A DNA stretch of 64,000 bases from Natronosalvus caseinilyticus (GTDB lineage: Archaea; Halobacteriota; Halobacteria; Halobacteriales; Natrialbaceae): positions 1,984,001 through 2,048,000 of the forward strand of contig NZ_CP071596.1 in NCBI RefSeq assembly GCF_017357105.1, read 5' to 3'. Position numbers and translations under genes: made by a program. The notes beneath the pieces were generated by a model. That model ran no database searches and had not been told where the DNA came from. It saw only the letters and a list, made by a program, of their open reading frames with translations. Position 1 is the stretch's first letter. Every line of letters begins with the position of its first letter. Below, one piece after another: positions 8,331 to 18,731 of the stretch.

Positions 8331-9370
8331 AGCGGGCTCTGAAGGTCCTTACCGACGGCTCGTTTACCGATATTCGACGCACCGTTCTTGTCCGCATTAT
8401 CATCCAACTCACAGTCGTGGCACTCCACCCGACCCTGCACGTCACGACTCGTGTGCTGACTGCCACACCGCCAACACGTCACCGACGTGTCCGCCTCGTT
8501 CACCGGCAAACACTCTCGACCATCGAGATGGGCTTTGTACGTGAGGATGGTCGCCAGCTTCGCGTACGGCATCTTGTGCGTCTTGTCGTTCACGTACCGA
8601 CCCTTATCGTTGTCGAAACGCAAGCCCGTCAAATCACCGAACACGATGGCAGCGTTCCGTTTACGAGCGCGGGCGACGAGTCCGTTCGCCACCTGATGTA
8701 GTTCGTGTTCGACCGTTCGCGACTCTTTGTCGCCGATGCGGTCGATCACTCGTGCCCCCGAACGAACCTTCGCCTTCCCGATGGACTTGCGGAGTTGCTT
8801 GTAGTGTTCGCGAATGCGTCGCACTTCCACGCCGTGGAATTTGGTCTCACGGTCGGAGAGGAACGTACTGACGGCTATCCATTTGGCACCCATATCGACG
8901 GCGAGTACGTCGTCGTACGCGTCTGCAACGGCCACAGACCGCTTGCAGACGAGGTGGACGTACCACTCACCGTCGCGGCGGACGAGTTCCGAGTCTCGGA
9001 TGTGCTCGTCGGTGAGAAGGTGCGTGTCTTTCTCGGGAACGTGAACGGGTACCCAGATGCTGTCTCCGCGTTCTCGCTCGGGGTTGTAGACGGGGAGTTT
9101 AAACCACCACGACGACAGCACGGTATCCTCGTCGTGTTCAATGGTGATGCAGTCATTTCGAAGAACGACTGGTTGTTCGGTATCCTCGCGTGGGTTCTTG
9201 GTTGACCGGACTTTTCCCGCCTGTTGCTTGGTGGCGGAGTAGAGGTTCGCGTCATCGTCACCGTGAACGGCGTCTTGGAACGCAGTGTATTCGCGTTCGA
9301 TGAGTCGGGCTTTCCGCTGAGTGAGTGAGTGGAGCTTGACCCGTATCGTGGTGGTGACTTCGCGACGCAT
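8186..9370 (-). CDS. tnpB: TnpB RNA-guided nuclease of IS element 1
   Basis: A TnpB of 394 residues. The RuvC-I motif LAVDMGAKWIAV gives Asp159; NADKNGASNI gives Asp327 (RuvC-III). Zinc-finger cysteines are at about 299, 302, 317 and 320. The usual RuvC-II Glu is absent: the strand reads IVFGDLTGL with Gly245. A Glu lies instead at 292 in VNEADTS, next to the zinc finger. ATG 9370 is one base after the tnpA stop; an upstream in-frame start (9406) would overlap tnpA. The last codons and TAG stop are encoded by the right-end hairpin, so the 3' end also overlaps the predicted guide RNA. Confidence 0.9.
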   Translation of the reverse strand: MRREVTTTIRVKLHSLTQRKARLIEREYTAFQDAVHGDDDANLYSATKQQAGKVRSTKNPREDTEQPVVLRNDCITIEHDEDTVLSSWWFKLPVYNPERERGDSIWVPVHVPEKDTHLLTDEHIRDSELVRRDGEWYVHLVCKRSVAVADAYDDVLAVDMGAKWIAVSTFLSDRETKFHGVEVRRIREHYKQLRKSIGKAKVRSGARVIDRIGDKESRTVEHELHQVANGLVARARKRNAAIVFGDLTGLRFDNDKGRYVNDKTHKMPYAKLATILTYKAHLDGRECLPVNEADTSVTCWRCGSQHTSRDVQGRVECHDCELDDNADKNGASNIGKRAVGKDLQSPLSTVGAVVAQPETQVRLEGTNGKMEPANSSEDVGLTLSEGSPRLQSWE

Positions 9371-9371
9371 T

Positions 9372-9761
9372 TTATTGGCCGGTCTGGGCTTCGATGTATT
9401 CCTCAATGGTCTGGCTCGATACCTCGCCTGCTGAGGAGACGAAGTACGAGCGCGTCCACAGCGAGGGGAGGCCGAAGTCGAATTCGTCTCGGAGGTTCCG
9501 CGAGGTGTAGCCCTTGATCTGTTGGATGATTTTGTTCGGGGAGAGTTTCGGATTCCCCGTGATGAACAGGTGTACGTGGTCGGGCTGGATTGCCAGTCGG
9601 AGTATGTCGAGGTCGAGTTCGTCCGCTTTCTCCTCGATGAGTTGTTCGAGACGGTCTACAACCTCGTCGGTCAGCACCGACTTGCGGTACTTCGGACACC
9701 ACACGAAGTGGTAGTGGAGGTTGTGAACCGACGTTCGCTCTTGACTATACCCGCGTGGCAT
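9372..9761 (-). CDS. tnpA: TnpA Y1 (HUH) transposase of IS element 1
   Basis: A protein of 129 residues, the normal length for IS200/IS605 TnpA. It has the N-terminal YHFVWCPKYRKSVL, the HUH motif QPDHVHLFI (His62 and His64), and the catalytic tyrosine in IEEYIEAQ (Tyr122). It cuts and rejoins single-stranded DNA at the hairpin ends. All key residues are present, so the element could be active. tnpB follows one base after its stop. Confidence 0.95.
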   Translation of the reverse strand: MPRGYSQERTSVHNLHYHFVWCPKYRKSVLTDEVVDRLEQLIEEKADELDLDILRLAIQPDHVHLFITGNPKLSPNKIIQQIKGYTSRNLRDEFDFGLPSLWTRSYFVSSAGEVSSQTIEEYIEAQTGQ

Positions 9762-9963
9762 ACAGTTAGATAGATACTACTCACTATTAGTTGCTTTGAT
9801 TCTATCAACCTTACACCGTGCTTTCGAGGAGCGATTGTGTCGGCTTTTTCGGATTCATCCCACGACTGAAGTCGTGGGCTTTCTCCTCGTATCTATGTAA
9901 CCGATATTCTGCTACATCCCGCCGCAGTTTTCGACGCGTCGCCGACCGACCATCGAGCGCCGT

Positions 9964-10560
9964 TCAGGCGAGCGTCTCCCGCTCGGCCGGCGGCAGTCGG
10001 ACGGCGTCGACGATGGGTTCGTCGAACGAGAGGCGCATGGCCAGGTCGCCGCCGCTTCGACCGGTGATCCGGAACCCCAGCTTCCGGTAGACGTGTACGG
10101 CTCGTTCGTTGGCTGCGTCTACGTCGAGCGTGAGCGCCTCGTGGCCGTTTTCGGCGGCCGTGGCGATCGTGTGCCGGCAGAGTTCGCTGCCAACGCCCCC
10201 GTCGTGATAGTCCGGATCGACGAAGATCACGAACTCGGGTTCCGCGCTCGAGGTCGGGGCGTAGGCCGCGTGGCCGACGACGCGCGTCCCGTCTCGAGCG
10301 ACGAGATTGGTGCCCGTCTCGAGCAACGCATCGAGCCAGGCGTCGATTCGCTCGAGACGAATCGGCGGCAGTCCCATCGACCGGTGGGCGTCGGGGTAGT
10401 CCGCGTACATGGCTCGGAGGCCCTCGCGGTGGTGGTCGCTCGCGGGTTCGACGAGCAGCGCGCGTCCGTGCTTGTCGATGAAGCGCGGGCATCGGGGCGG
10501 ACAGCCAGCGGTTCCCTCACACGCTGACGGGTTCCAGGCAGCGCAGGTATCGGTCGACAT
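9964..10560 (-). CDS. GNAT-family N-acetyltransferase with Cys-rich N-terminus
   Basis: A protein of 198 residues. The acetyl-CoA loop region FVDPDYHDGGVGSELCRH and the C-terminal NERAVHVYRKLGFRITGR are clear GNAT motifs. An unusual N-terminal segment has four cysteines (residues 6, 14, 20 and 24) in a C-x7-C-x5-C-x3-C pattern that could bind a metal. It is monocistronic, just beyond IS element 1. The substrate is unknown. Confidence 0.8.
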   Translation of the reverse strand: MSTDTCAAWNPSACEGTAGCPPRCPRFIDKHGRALLVEPASDHHREGLRAMYADYPDAHRSMGLPPIRLERIDAWLDALLETGTNLVARDGTRVVGHAAYAPTSSAEPEFVIFVDPDYHDGGVGSELCRHTIATAAENGHEALTLDVDAANERAVHVYRKLGFRITGRSGGDLAMRLSFDEPIVDAVRLPPAERETLA

Positions 10561-10727
10561 TATCGTTCTTGTCAGTAGATACGGCTGCCAGCACCATCAC
10601 GTTCGTCCCGAACATGCGGGGGTCCTTTATATATGTCGAGGCTCTCGAAGGGGCGAACGATGTCTCGAGTAGGAGTCTCGAACGGACGGCGAGCTCTGAA
10701 CCCCTGTTCACTCCGGCGAAACGGCCG

Positions 10728-11141
10728 TCATCGATCACCCGATTCTGAGGATGACGGCGAGACGGTCGTCACCGGTCGCTCGCTACTGAGGATAACCGCC
10801 TGGGTGACGCTCCCGAAGAGCACCTTCCCGGTAGGCGTCCGCTTGCGGCCGGAGAGACAGATCATGTCGGCGTCGAGTTCGGCCGCCGCCTCGACGAGTT
10901 CGGTCGCCGGTTCCCCGCTCGTCTCGTAGTACTCGTACTCGACGTCGTGGTCCTCGAGGAAGTCGATGGCGCGTCGGACGGAATCGAGTTGCTGGATCGA
11001 CGCCCCCTCCGGGTTGTCCTGGAAGACGTGGGTCAAGATTGCGGTCACGTCCGTACTCGCTGCGGGGAGCGAGGCGACCATTCGGGCCTGCGCCTGTGCT
11101 CGTTCGACGTTGGTGTCCAGACCGACCAGTATCCGGTACAT
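10728..11141 (-). CDS. UspA-family universal stress protein
   Basis: A protein of 137 residues from ATG 11141 (MYRILVGLDTNVERAQAQ). It has the Usp fold with the C-terminal ATP-binding-type motif CLSGRKRTPTGKVLFGSVTQAVI. An in-frame ATG nine codons earlier adds residues atypical of Usp and was not chosen. It is divergent from the MaoC gene at 11285. Function is probably general stress or nucleotide-binding regulation; family members are too diverse for a precise role. Confidence 0.85.
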   Translation of the reverse strand: MYRILVGLDTNVERAQAQARMVASLPAASTDVTAILTHVFQDNPEGASIQQLDSVRRAIDFLEDHDVEYEYYETSGEPATELVEAAAELDADMICLSGRKRTPTGKVLFGSVTQAVILSSERPVTTVSPSSSESGDR

Positions 11142-11284
11142 GCACGTCGATTGTGGTGGAATCGTCATAATCTCTCGGGTGCGAGATGCCTCGAGCCGAT
11201 TTGGGTGTGCTGCTCGAGGGGGCGTCGATCGGACATATGACGCGAGGAAAATCTATTTATCCGCTCTATTTGAACAGTCGTATC

Positions 11285-13118
<1,834 letters not shown>

Positions 13119-13122
<4 letters not shown>

Positions 13123-13499
13123 TCGTCGCCACCTTCCTGTTCAGCGATGTATTGTTCGACGGCGCCTTTTGAGGCGCTTTCCGCTGTTCCGACGTAGTAC
13201 GAACGAGTCCACTTCACACGGTCGTCGTACCGCTGATTGTACTTGCGGGCGGAGATGCCCTTGACCCAGTTGACGATGAGTGACGGGGCGTTCTTCGGTG
13301 GACTCCCGATGAACAGGTGTACGTGGTCGGGCATGACCTCGGACTCGGCCAGTTCGAGGCCTTTGTCTTCACAGATTTCCGCGAAGATGGCTTCGAGACG
13401 CTCTTTCGTCTTCCCCGTCAAGTGTGAACACCGATGCTTCGGCACGAACACTATGTGGTAGTAGAGTTCATATTTCGCGTGACGGGTACTCTTCACCAT
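13119..13499 (-). CDS. tnpA: TnpA Y1 (HUH) transposase of IS element 2
   Basis: A protein of 126 residues. HUH motif [10 protein letters not shown] (His59 and His61), N-terminal [11 protein letters not shown], and catalytic Tyr117 in AVEQYIAEQ are all present. It is translationally coupled to tnpB through ATGA. It appears intact. Confidence 0.95.
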
Positions 13500-13575
13500 C
13501 TATGCATACTATCACGGTCGGGCGGCTTAAAGATTGTGTTGGAACCCCGTCTATGCCATCGTCGGCGGTTGAATC

Positions 13576-13608
<33 letters not shown>

Positions 13609-13700
13609 AAGGCTTTCGCCTCGAATTTTCCGTAATATTTCAACGCCGTTCTGAACGAACCGTTCGTCTTCGGTCGATTTTCCGTCAGTTGAATAGCTAG

Positions 13701-13742
13701 TATGTTTATATAACCCGTCCATCTACGGGTGAATATTTATAC
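13701..13742 (+). promoter_or_regulatory. TATA-type promoter of the liv operon
   Basis: Two AT-rich boxes precede the liv gene: GTTTATATAA (13703-13712) and AATATTTATAC (13732-13742). The second is about 40 bases before ATG 13780, which would give a leader of roughly 16 bases with the usual 26-base archaeal TATA-to-start spacing. The region lies just outside the left end of IS element 2, so the insertion is close to the promoter. Confidence 0.5.
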
Positions 13743-13779
13743 AACATCCGCGATAGATGGACTTGTGACTCGAGATACC

Positions 13780-15084
13780 ATGAGCCAGGGGAACAGGCGG
13801 CAATTTCTCAGGGGTGCAGTCGTCGGCGGGGCGGCCGGACTGACCGGACTCGCCGGGTGTATTCAATCGTCAGGTGACGGAAATGGGGATGGGAACGGCA
13901 ACGGGAATGGAAACGGCAACGGTAACGGAAACGGCAATGGCGGCGCGAGTGGAACCGTCCCACTCGCCGTCCTCGAGCCGTTCACGGGGCCGTTCAGCGC
14001 GCTAGCCGAAGAACGCCACCGAGGAACGGAACTGGCCATCCAGCAGATAAACGAGAGCGACGAGTACGAGTTCGAATTCGAGTACGAGGAGTACGACACC
14101 CAGCTCGACTCCGAGTCCGCGATCCAGGAGGCGAACAACGCCGTCCAGTCCCAGGGCGCGGAGTTCTTCACCGGGTGCATCTCGAGTTCGGTTGCGCTGG
14201 CGATGAACGAGTTCGCCCAGGACAACGAGGTACTGTACACGCCGGGGGCGGCCGACGTCTCCATCACCGGGGAGAACTGCAACGAGTGGGTGTTCCGGTT
14301 CGAGACGAGCACTGCCCAGATCGCGGAGGTCATGTCGCAGTGGATGGCCGAGGAGATGGGCGACCAGCTGTTCTACCACATTGCCGACTACGCCTACGGC
14401 AATTCCGTCCACAACGAGATCGGCACGCGGATGGAGAACCTCAGCGATGGGTACGAGGGAGTCGGCATCACCCGCTCGGACCCCGGTTCGACGGACTTCG
14501 CCTCGTTCATCACGCAGATTTCGGACGCCAGCGACGAGGCGGATGCGCTCGTCGTTGGGATGACCGGCGCGGATCTGGCGACGTTCCTCACGCAGGCGAA
14601 AGATCGGGGACTGCACGACGAAATTCCGATCGTGACGACGACCGGATCGTTCCGGGCCGTGATGTCCGGTGCGGGCGAGGGTGCCTACGGCATCTACAGC
14701 GGGACCCGGTACGTTCCGACGATCGAGACCGGCGACAACCAGACGTTCGTCAGCGACTACCAGGACGCCTACGACGGCGACCTCCCGGACAACTTTTCGC
14801 GTGTCGGCTACGAATCGATCCGGATGGTCGCGAACGGCATTCAGGAGGCCGGTTCGACCGACCCTGCCGACGTCAAAGACACCCTGCCTGGTATGGAACA
14901 CGAGACGATTTTCGGTCCCGTCGAGTTCCGGGAGTGCGATCATCAGGCGACGAACCCGGTCTGGATGGCCGAGTGCGTCGAACCCGAAGAGGGGGACATC
15001 GCGGACGTGAACCTCCTCGAGGGGTGGGAACTCGACGGCGAGGAAGCTGCCCCCGACTGTGAATCGACGGGTTGTTCACTCTGA
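13780..15084 (+). CDS. ABC transporter substrate-binding lipoprotein, branched-chain amino acid (LivK) type
   Basis: A protein of 434 residues. It begins with a twin-arginine signal (RRQFLRG), a hydrophobic stretch and the lipobox LAGC, then a (GN)n spacer that lifts the domain off the membrane. The mature part has the periplasmic-binding type-I pattern (LAVLEPFTGPFSALAEERHRG, a type-I receptor start). The ATG at 13780 (MSQGNRRQ) places the RR motif correctly; the earlier in-frame start at 13729 does not. It heads an operon with a permease and two ATPases. Ligands of this family include branched-chain amino acids, amides and aromatic acids; the gene neighbourhood suggests an organic acid. Confidence 0.88.
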   Translation: MSQGNRRQFLRGAVVGGAAGLTGLAGCIQSSGDGNGDGNGNGNGNGNGNGNGNGGASGTVPLAVLEPFTGPFSALAEERHRGTELAIQQINESDEYEFEFEYEEYDTQLDSESAIQEANNAVQSQGAEFFTGCISSSVALAMNEFAQDNEVLYTPGAADVSITGENCNEWVFRFETSTAQIAEVMSQWMAEEMGDQLFYHIADYAYGNSVHNEIGTRMENLSDGYEGVGITRSDPGSTDFASFITQISDASDEADALVVGMTGADLATFLTQAKDRGLHDEIPIVTTTGSFRAVMSGAGEGAYGIYSGTRYVPTIETGDNQTFVSDYQDAYDGDLPDNFSRVGYESIRMVANGIQEAGSTDPADVKDTLPGMEHETIFGPVEFRECDHQATNPVWMAECVEPEEGDIADVNLLEGWELDGEEAAPDCESTGCSL

Positions 15085-15102
15085 CCGGAGAGCACTAGTT
15101 GA

Positions 15103-17148
15103 ATGACATCTTTACACATCCTTCTGGAAGGGGTCACGACCGGAGTCTTTTCTTTCGTCTCTTTGCAGGGACTGCTGGACGGGCTCACGGTCGGCCTCAT
15201 ATACGTCCTGCTAGCGGCCGGGCTGTCCGTGATCTTTGGGGTCATGCACGTCATCAACTTCGCCCACGGCGAACTCTTTACGCTCGGCGCGTACTTCGCG
15301 CTCGCGTTAATTGCACCCCTCGGTGGCGGGTACGCGTTCTTCGCCGCCCTGTTGATCGCACCGCTTCTCGTCGGGGTCGTCGGCGTGGCGATCGAACGAT
15401 TCACCGTCCGACCGCTGTACGGACGAAATCCCCTCTATCACATCTTGCTCACGTTCGGACTGGTGCTCGTCATCAACGACCTGATCTATCTGGTGTGGGG
15501 AACGGGGAACCGCTCGTTCAATCGCCCCGAGATCATCCGTGGCACCTTCGAGCTGTTTGGGTTCAGTTTTAGCTCGTACAACCTGTTCATCATCGTCTTC
15601 GGGACTCTCGTCGCCCTCGCCGTCTGGGCGGCACTCGAGTACACGCGGTACGGGCTCATTATTCGCGCCGGGTCACAGGACCGCCAGATGGTCCGGAATC
15701 TGGGCATCGATATCGACCGATACTACTCGCTGGTGTTCGGCGCTGGCGCCGCCCTCGCGGCGATTGCAGGGATCATCGTTGGCGGCACCCAGCAAGTGAG
15801 CCCCAGCATGGGGATGTCGTTCATCATCCCAGCGTTCGTCATCGTCGTCCTCGGCGGTCTCGGGAGTTTCAAGGGTGCGGTCGTCGGGGGGCTTCTCGTC
15901 GGGGTTCTCCAGGAGACGATTATTCGACCCAACGTCCCCGCGCTCGAGGGGACCGTGATCTTTCTACTGATGATCGGGATCTTGTTGGTTCGCCCACAGG
16001 GGCTGTTCGGAACCGAAGCTCCGGAGGACGAAAGCGGGACGTTGCTGGCCGGAACCGACGGTGGCTTTCTGGATCAGGACACGCGGTTGAAACTCGGGTT
16101 CGTGATGGTGGTCTTGCTGGTGTTGATTCCGTTCGGAAGCGGCTGGCTCTACTCGGGGTACGCAGTCACGCTCGTGACCCGGATGCTCCTGTGGGGACTG
16201 TTCGCGCTGTCGCTCGATTTCGTCATGGGGTACACCGGCCTCGTTTCGCTCGGCCACGTCCTCTTCTGGGGGCTCGGCGCGTACACGGCCGCGATCACGC
16301 TGATCAACGTGAGCGAGTCCGCGTTCGTCGCAATCGCGCTGGCTATCGCGCTCTCTGCGGTGGCCGCGTGGATCGTCGGGGTTCTCTCGATTCGGGTCGC
16401 CGGCGTCTACTTCGCGATGATTACGCTCGCGTTCGCGGAATTGTTCTACAACGCGATCTATTCGCTGGATACGATTTCGCTCTTCGGTCTCATCGAGGAG
16501 CGGCCGTTTACCGGCGGCTCGGACGGGCTCTTTGGCTTCGGCGCGTACTACGGTGTCGGAGGCGCCGGTATCGAACTCAACGAAATCGAGGTCGTCCTCG
16601 GTCCGGTCGTCCTCGGTGGCTCAGCCTTGTTCTACTACGTCGTACTGGCGGCCCTCGTCGCTTCGTTCTTCCTCACCCGCCGAATTCTCAACTCGCCGTT
16701 CGGCGCGGTCATGAAAGCGATCCGCGAGAACGAACAGCGGGCGACGTTCCTCGGCTACGACACGACCGTCTACAAGCGCCGCGCGTTCGTCATCAGCGGG
16801 GCAGTTGCCGGACTCGCCGGCAGCCTGTCAGCGCTCAACACGGGACTCGTTACGCCCTCGGCCGCCGAGTGGATCAAATCGGGCGAGGTTATCGTTATGG
16901 TTGTCCTCGGGGGTATGGGGACGCTGTACGGGCCGATTCTGGGCTCGTTCGTCTTCTTCGGCCTCGAGAACGTACTGACCGACTTCACCGGCTACTGGCG
17001 ATTGGTACTCGGTATCATCTTCATTCTGTTCGTCATCTTCCTCCCGCGAGGGCTGGTCTCGCTTCCGGGACAGCTTCGCCCGCTCATCTCGGGCGGTCCC
17101 GGCTCGAAACCGACCCCTGACGATACGGCACCGGGAGGTGACGACTGA
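15103..17148 (+). CDS. Fused LivH-LivM ABC permease
   Basis: A membrane protein of 681 residues joining both permease subunits of a branched-chain-type importer. Residues 1 to about 305 are LivH-like (GLTVGLIYVLLAAGLSVIFG, VINFAHGELFTLGAYFA). A soluble linker (~310-335) follows, and residues ~340-665 are LivM-like (FALSLDFVMGYTGLVSLGHV, AIRENEQRATFLGY). The two subunits are usually separate genes. The last base of its stop codon is the first base of the livG ATG (17146-17150), so the genes are coupled. The C-terminal tail is acidic. Confidence 0.92.
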   Translation: MTSLHILLEGVTTGVFSFVSLQGLLDGLTVGLIYVLLAAGLSVIFGVMHVINFAHGELFTLGAYFALALIAPLGGGYAFFAALLIAPLLVGVVGVAIERFTVRPLYGRNPLYHILLTFGLVLVINDLIYLVWGTGNRSFNRPEIIRGTFELFGFSFSSYNLFIIVFGTLVALAVWAALEYTRYGLIIRAGSQDRQMVRNLGIDIDRYYSLVFGAGAALAAIAGIIVGGTQQVSPSMGMSFIIPAFVIVVLGGLGSFKGAVVGGLLVGVLQETIIRPNVPALEGTVIFLLMIGILLVRPQGLFGTEAPEDESGTLLAGTDGGFLDQDTRLKLGFVMVVLLVLIPFGSGWLYSGYAVTLVTRMLLWGLFALSLDFVMGYTGLVSLGHVLFWGLGAYTAAITLINVSESAFVAIALAIALSAVAAWIVGVLSIRVAGVYFAMITLAFAELFYNAIYSLDTISLFGLIEERPFTGGSDGLFGFGAYYGVGGAGIELNEIEVVLGPVVLGGSALFYYVVLAALVASFFLTRRILNSPFGAVMKAIRENEQRATFLGYDTTVYKRRAFVISGAVAGLAGSLSALNTGLVTPSAAEWIKSGEVIVMVVLGGMGTLYGPILGSFVFFGLENVLTDFTGYWRLVLGIIFILFVIFLPRGLVSLPGQLRPLISGGPGSKPTPDDTAPGGDD

Positions 17149-17957
17149 TGGCGACCGAACCGCTTCCGAACGACACGAAAACCATCCTCCGCACCGAGGG
17201 ACTGGTCAAACGCTTCGGCGAATTCACGGCGACGGACCACGTCGAACTCGAGCTCGAGCACGGCGAGTTCCGGAGCCTGATCGGGCCGAACGGGGCCGGA
17301 AAGACGACCCTGTTCAACCTCATATCCGGGGCGCTTCCGGTCACGGAAGGGGAGATCTACTTCGCCGGACGCGACGACGAGGAACCGACTCCTATTACGT
17401 CGCTCTCGCCGGCCGAGCGCGTTCGCCGCGGCATCGGCCGATCGTTCCAGATATCGAATATATTTGGCGGCTTATCAGTTCGAGAAAACGTCAGGCTAGC
17501 GGTCCAATCGGTAAACCGAGAGGAAATTGGGCTGCTCGAGTCGCTGTTTCGACCGACCGACCGCTACGACGAGATCACCGCCGAAACCGAGCGCATCCTC
17601 GAGCGTGTCGGCCTCGAATCAGTCGCGGACGTCACCGCTAACGCGCTGGCGTACGGCGATCGGCGCCGCCTCGAGATCGGCGTCGTCCTGGCGACCGATC
17701 CCGAACTGGTCTTGCTCGACGAGCCGACTGCCGGCATGAGCGTCGAGGAGACGAGAGAAACGATCGATCTGATCCAGGACGTCCTGGTAGATCAGACATT
17801 ATTACTCATCGAACACGACATCGAACTCGTCATGGAACTTTCCGATCGAATCAGCGTGTTGAATCGCGGCGAACTCCTCGCGGAGGGAACGCCGGACCAG
17901 ATCGCTAGTAACCAGGCCGTCCAGGACGCCTACCTCGGAGGGACGCTCGATGAGTGA
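17148..17957 (+). CDS. livG: LivG-type ABC ATPase
   Basis: A protein of 269 residues with Walker A GPNGAGKTT, the Q-loop in RSFQISNIFGGLSV, Walker B LVLLDEPTAGMS and the switch His in LIEHDIELVMEL. The signature region reads ALAYGDRRRLEIG, the LivG-type variant. It powers import through the upstream fused permease. It overlaps livF by eight bases. Confidence 0.9.
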   Translation: MATEPLPNDTKTILRTEGLVKRFGEFTATDHVELELEHGEFRSLIGPNGAGKTTLFNLISGALPVTEGEIYFAGRDDEEPTPITSLSPAERVRRGIGRSFQISNIFGGLSVRENVRLAVQSVNREEIGLLESLFRPTDRYDEITAETERILERVGLESVADVTANALAYGDRRRLEIGVVLATDPELVLLDEPTAGMSVEETRETIDLIQDVLVDQTLLLIEHDIELVMELSDRISVLNRGELLAEGTPDQIASNQAVQDAYLGGTLDE

Positions 17958-18675
17958 TCGCGTTCCGCTTCTGGAACTCGAGTCCGTCGACGCGGGCTAC
18001 GGCGAGACGCGAGTCCTGCACGACCTGTCGCTCACGATCGACGAGGGCGAAATCGTCTCATTGATCGGGCGCAATGGCGCCGGCAAGACGACGACGCTCC
18101 GGTCGATCATGGGAATTATCATGCCGACGTCGGGAACCATCGCCTATCGCGGCGAGGACATCACCCAGCTCGACGCGACGGCGACCGCCAAGCGGGGGCT
18201 CTCGCTCGTCCCCGAGGAGCGTCAGATATTCCCCGAGTTGACCGTCCGGGAGAACCTCGAACTCGCTTCCTACGGCGGGGCTGACGACGTCGACTCGCTG
18301 TCGGTCGACGAGGCGCTCGAGACGTTCGAGAACCTCGCCGAGCGGGAGGGGAACGCCGGGTCGTCGCTCTCGGGTGGCGAACAGCAGATGCTCGCCATCG
18401 CCCGGGCGCTCGTCGCGGGGGCCGACCTCATCCTGCTCGACGAGCCGACCGAGGGGCTCGCCCCCTACATCGTGCAGGACGTCATGGACATCATCGAGGA
18501 CCTCAACGACCGTGGGATCACGGTTCTCCTCATCGAACAGAACGTCCACGTCGGCCTCGCCCTCGCGGACCGGAACTACGTCATCAACCAGGGCGAAATC
18601 GTCTGGGAGGGGACCTCAGCGGAACTCGAGGCCGACGAGGAGGTACTCGATCGGTTCCTCGGCGTCACGGCCTGA
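17950..18675 (+). CDS. livF: LivF-type ABC ATPase
   Basis: A protein of 241 residues with Walker A GRNGAGKTT, LVPEERQIFPELTVRENLE (typical LivF), signature SSLSGGEQQMLAIARAL, Walker B LILLDEPTEGLAP and LIEQNVHVGLALADR. It is the second ATPase of the importer and the last gene of the operon; an oligo-T terminator follows at once. Confidence 0.93.
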   Translation: MSDRVPLLELESVDAGYGETRVLHDLSLTIDEGEIVSLIGRNGAGKTTTLRSIMGIIMPTSGTIAYRGEDITQLDATATAKRGLSLVPEERQIFPELTVRENLELASYGGADDVDSLSVDEALETFENLAEREGNAGSSLSGGEQQMLAIARALVAGADLILLDEPTEGLAPYIVQDVMDIIEDLNDRGITVLLIEQNVHVGLALADRNYVINQGEIVWEGTSAELEADEEVLDRFLGVTA

Positions 18676-18678
18676 TCG

Positions 18679-18687
18679 TTTTCTTTT
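18679..18687 (+). terminator. Oligo-T terminator after the liv operon
   Basis: TTTTCTTTT starts three bases after the livF stop. Oligo-T runs are the common archaeal termination signal. The next gene is convergent. Confidence 0.5.
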
Positions 18688-18731
18688 GCGAGTTTTCACT
18701 CGAGTCGCCGCCGGCCGATGCGCCTTCTCGC

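Larger units (their letters stand above)
8182..9896 (-). mobile_element. IS200/IS605-family element 1 (tnpA + tnpB)
   Basis: On the minus strand the order is TTAC target, left end, tnpA, tnpB, right end. The left-end hairpin CCCACGACTGAAGTCGTGGG lies at 9859-9878, exactly 18 bases from the GTAA (9897-9900; TTAC on the element strand). The same hairpin recurs near the right end at 8191-8210. Cleavage after TTAC on the left and after TCAA-like sites on the right is established for IS608. Here the right tetranucleotide is TCAC (8182-8185), one base off, so this end is less certain. The element sits directly behind the enoyl-CoA hydratase gene. Confidence 0.8.
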
